Below the pieces are notes generated by a model. The model was not told where the DNA came from, made no database searches, and saw only the letters and a list, made by a program, of their open reading frames with translations. A DNA stretch of 64,000 bases from Streptococcus mitis (lineage in GTDB: Bacteria > Bacillota > Bacilli > Lactobacillales > Streptococcaceae): positions 1 through 64,000 of the forward strand of contig NZ_NCVK01000034.1 of the NCBI RefSeq assembly GCF_002096845.1, given 5' to 3'. Below are positions 62,911 to 64,000 of the stretch, piece after piece. Numbering within the stretch: the first letter of the stretch is position 1; each line of letters opens with the position of its first letter. A program made the position numbers and the translations under genes.

Positions 62911-62955
62911 AAACTCTAGCCTTCAGTTACAAACGACTGAAAACTAGAGTTTTTT
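62911..62955. terminator. Bidirectional terminator, DUF960 / sulD
   Basis: AAACTCTAG and CTAGAGTTT arms with an inner TTCAGT/ACTGAA stem; TTTTTT follows on the plus side and the sulD TAG (62958-62956) borders it. Confidence 0.8.
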
Positions 62956-63768
62956 CTATTGTTTCAAAGCATTATACAAGTTGCGAATAGGTTGCTTTAA
63001 TATCGGATGGATAAAATGAGGCGCAATTTCTTGTAGAGACTCAAGAACAAAAAGGCGTTCTGCTATGTAAGGATGAGGCAAGATAAGGTCATCTGTATAA
63101 ATGACCTGGTCCTCCACAAAGAGCAAGTCCAAATCAATCAAACGAGGTCCCCAATGCACTTCTCTCACCCGTCCCATCTCTGACTCAATGGCTAACAAGG
63201 TCTCTAATAGCACTGGGGCAGGCAACCATGTTTCAACCTCAACCACTTGATTAGCAAAGCTATCTTGCTCCACACCACCCCAAGGCTCCGTTGTTAAGAC
63301 ACTGGACTCTTTAAGAATATGGATACCACGAGCTCGCATGTTCTCAATGGCTTGCTTCAAGTTTGCTTGTTTATCCCCCATATTGCTTCCTAGGGCGATA
63401 AAGGCTCGTTGCTTGCGGCGATGGATGGTTACGGAGCAAGTATCTAGTGGCAAATGCACTGGCGCCCAAGGCTTTTTCAGTTCCAGCTTGATTTCTTGGA
63501 CAAGAGGATAGGTCTCAAAAGTACGTTCTACCAGTTTATAGGCTACCGTTTCAATCAAATCCTCACTCGTTTCCTGAAACCATGTCGTCCACTGCTGACA
63601 CAGTTCTCCATAATGGACAGAGGCTGTCAAATCCAAATCTGTAGCTGCCTTGGTCATATCATAGGATAGGATAGCCGAAACGACAAACTTCTGCCCCAAT
63701 TCTTTCTCACTGGGAAAAAGACCATGATAGGCAAAAATTTCCAAATCCTTAATCTGCAGTTGATCCAT
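62956..63768 (-). CDS. sulD: Bifunctional dihydroneopterin aldolase / HPPK (SulD)
   Basis: 270 aa fusion of FolB (about 1-118: [34 protein letters not shown]) and FolK (about 120-270: [27 protein letters not shown]). It catalyses two consecutive folate steps leading to the dihydropteroate synthase substrate. Fusion of these two is the pneumococcal SulD arrangement. AAAGGAATCATT precedes the ATG. folE lies upstream across a terminator and a BOX. Confidence 0.94.
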   Translation of the reverse strand: MDQLQIKDLEIFAYHGLFPSEKELGQKFVVSAILSYDMTKAATDLDLTASVHYGELCQQWTTWFQETSEDLIETVAYKLVERTFETYPLVQEIKLELKKPWAPVHLPLDTCSVTIHRRKQRAFIALGSNMGDKQANLKQAIENMRARGIHILKESSVLTTEPWGGVEQDSFANQVVEVETWLPAPVLLETLLAIESEMGRVREVHWGPRLIDLDLLFVEDQVIYTDDLILPHPYIAERLFVLESLQEIAPHFIHPILKQPIRNLYNALKQ

Positions 63769-63787
63769 AATGATTCCTTTCTAGAAA

Positions 63788-63806
63788 AATCCGCTTGAAG
63801 CGGATT
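63788..63806. terminator. Terminator between folE and sulD
   Basis: AATCCGC / GCGGATT with loop TTGAA, T run on both sides. It would reduce transcription from folE into sulD. Confidence 0.75.
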
Positions 63807-63813
63807 CTTTTTA

Positions 63814-63927
63814 TACTCAATGAAAATCAAAGTGCAAACTAGGAAGCTAGCCGCAGGCTGCTCAAAACACTGTTTTGAGGTTGCAGATGGAAGCTGACGT
63901 GGTTTGAATTTGATTTTCGAAGAGTAT
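63814..63927 (+). repeat. BOX element 7
   Basis: 114 bp from TACTCAATGAAAATC to TTTTCGAAGAGTAT. Its last base is the first base of the TTA encoding the folE stop on the minus strand. Confidence 0.88.
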
Positions 63928-64000
63928 TATAGTCCCATTAAACGATAAGCCTGATTTCGGAGGTCCTTATCTGTTTCAAATAGACCACGAGCTACTGTCG
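63927..64000 (-). CDS. folE: 3' end of GTP cyclohydrolase I (partial)
   Basis: The last 23 codons plus stop are inside the window: ...TVARGLFETDKDLRNQAYRL and ending MGL. RGLFETD is the conserved C-terminal motif of FolE, and position before sulD fits the folate cluster (sulC). GTP cyclohydrolase I makes dihydroneopterin triphosphate from GTP. The rest is beyond the right edge. Confidence 0.7.
   Translation of the reverse strand, partial: TVARGLFETDKDLRNQAYRLMGL

Overview
The window reads as a chromosomal segment of a Streptococcus mitis-group organism, either S. pneumoniae or a close relative such as S. mitis. The evidence is the low-GC gene content, the ami/ali, piu, pepA, endA-epuA, sulD and ccpA genes, and the mitis-group intergenic repeats: one RUP of exactly 107 bp and seven BOX elements. 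Gene order is only partly pneumococcal as I remember it. A trp-type ABC transporter sits beside a gene scrap that looks like the end of treC, and endA follows soon after ami. I therefore favour a non-pneumococcal mitis-group strain, but the sequence alone does not fix the species.

Layout. 1-5.7 kb: end of an unknown gene, a RUP, an immunity-like small protein, pepA, and the piuBCDA iron-uptake operon. 5.7-11.9 kb: a tightly overlapping leftward operon murI-rdgB-yfcE-cbpB-xerD-like-scpA-scpB-rluB-yidD, plus yneF. 12-15.4 kb: trpXYZ-like ABC transporter with a 288-nt attenuator-type leader, next to a glycosidase remnant. 15.4-22 kb: the ami oligopeptide permease operon, whose amiA carries an in-frame stop. 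22.1 kb: tRNA-Cys. 22.5-31.3 kb: a frameshifted HlyC/CorC-type gene, endA, epuA, murA, a DUF1146 gene, sepM-coaD-rsmD, asnA, a BI-1 family protein and an rRNA methyltransferase. 31.3-32.6 kb: acylphosphatase and yidC2. 32.8-36.8 kb: a two-component system (response regulator frameshifted) with an ABC-2 exporter of the lantibiotic-protection type. 37-45.5 kb: pflA, lysA, purR, and the operon ksgA-rsgA-rpe-thiN-rmuC-cbf1. 45.6-50.2 kb: a lactococcin-972-type bacteriocin locus with its PlcR-like regulator. 50.3-64 kb: rnmV-tatD, kimA, an aliB-like lipoprotein, rpmH, alaT, a USP protein, a HAD/MazG-like fusion, asparaginase, ccpA, a DUF960 gene, sulD and the end of folE.

How it fits together. Most of the window is housekeeping: translation and ribosome maturation (rluB, rsmD, rlmB, ksgA, rsgA, rnmV, rpmH), chromosome segregation (scpAB), wall precursors (murI, murA, lysA), cofactors (coaD, thiN, sulD, folE) and central metabolism with its regulator ccpA. 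The accessory layers are nutrient import (piu, trp-like, ami/ali, kimA), DNA uptake (endA) and peptide warfare or defence (bacteriocin locus, orphan exporter with two-component system, small immunity-like protein). Three genes are broken in different ways: amiA by a nonsense codon, and the HlyC-type gene and the response regulator by changes in homopolymer runs.

The least explained feature is the trpX leader. It has a good promoter, a short ORF ending in a Phe/Tyr-rich stretch, several mutually exclusive pairings and a terminator, but no T-box motif. Other points worth following are three promoters placed so that the mRNA would begin at the AUG, BOX elements joined exactly to stop codons, a perfect palindrome at the bacteriocin promoter, and a cre-like site inside the ccpA promoter.
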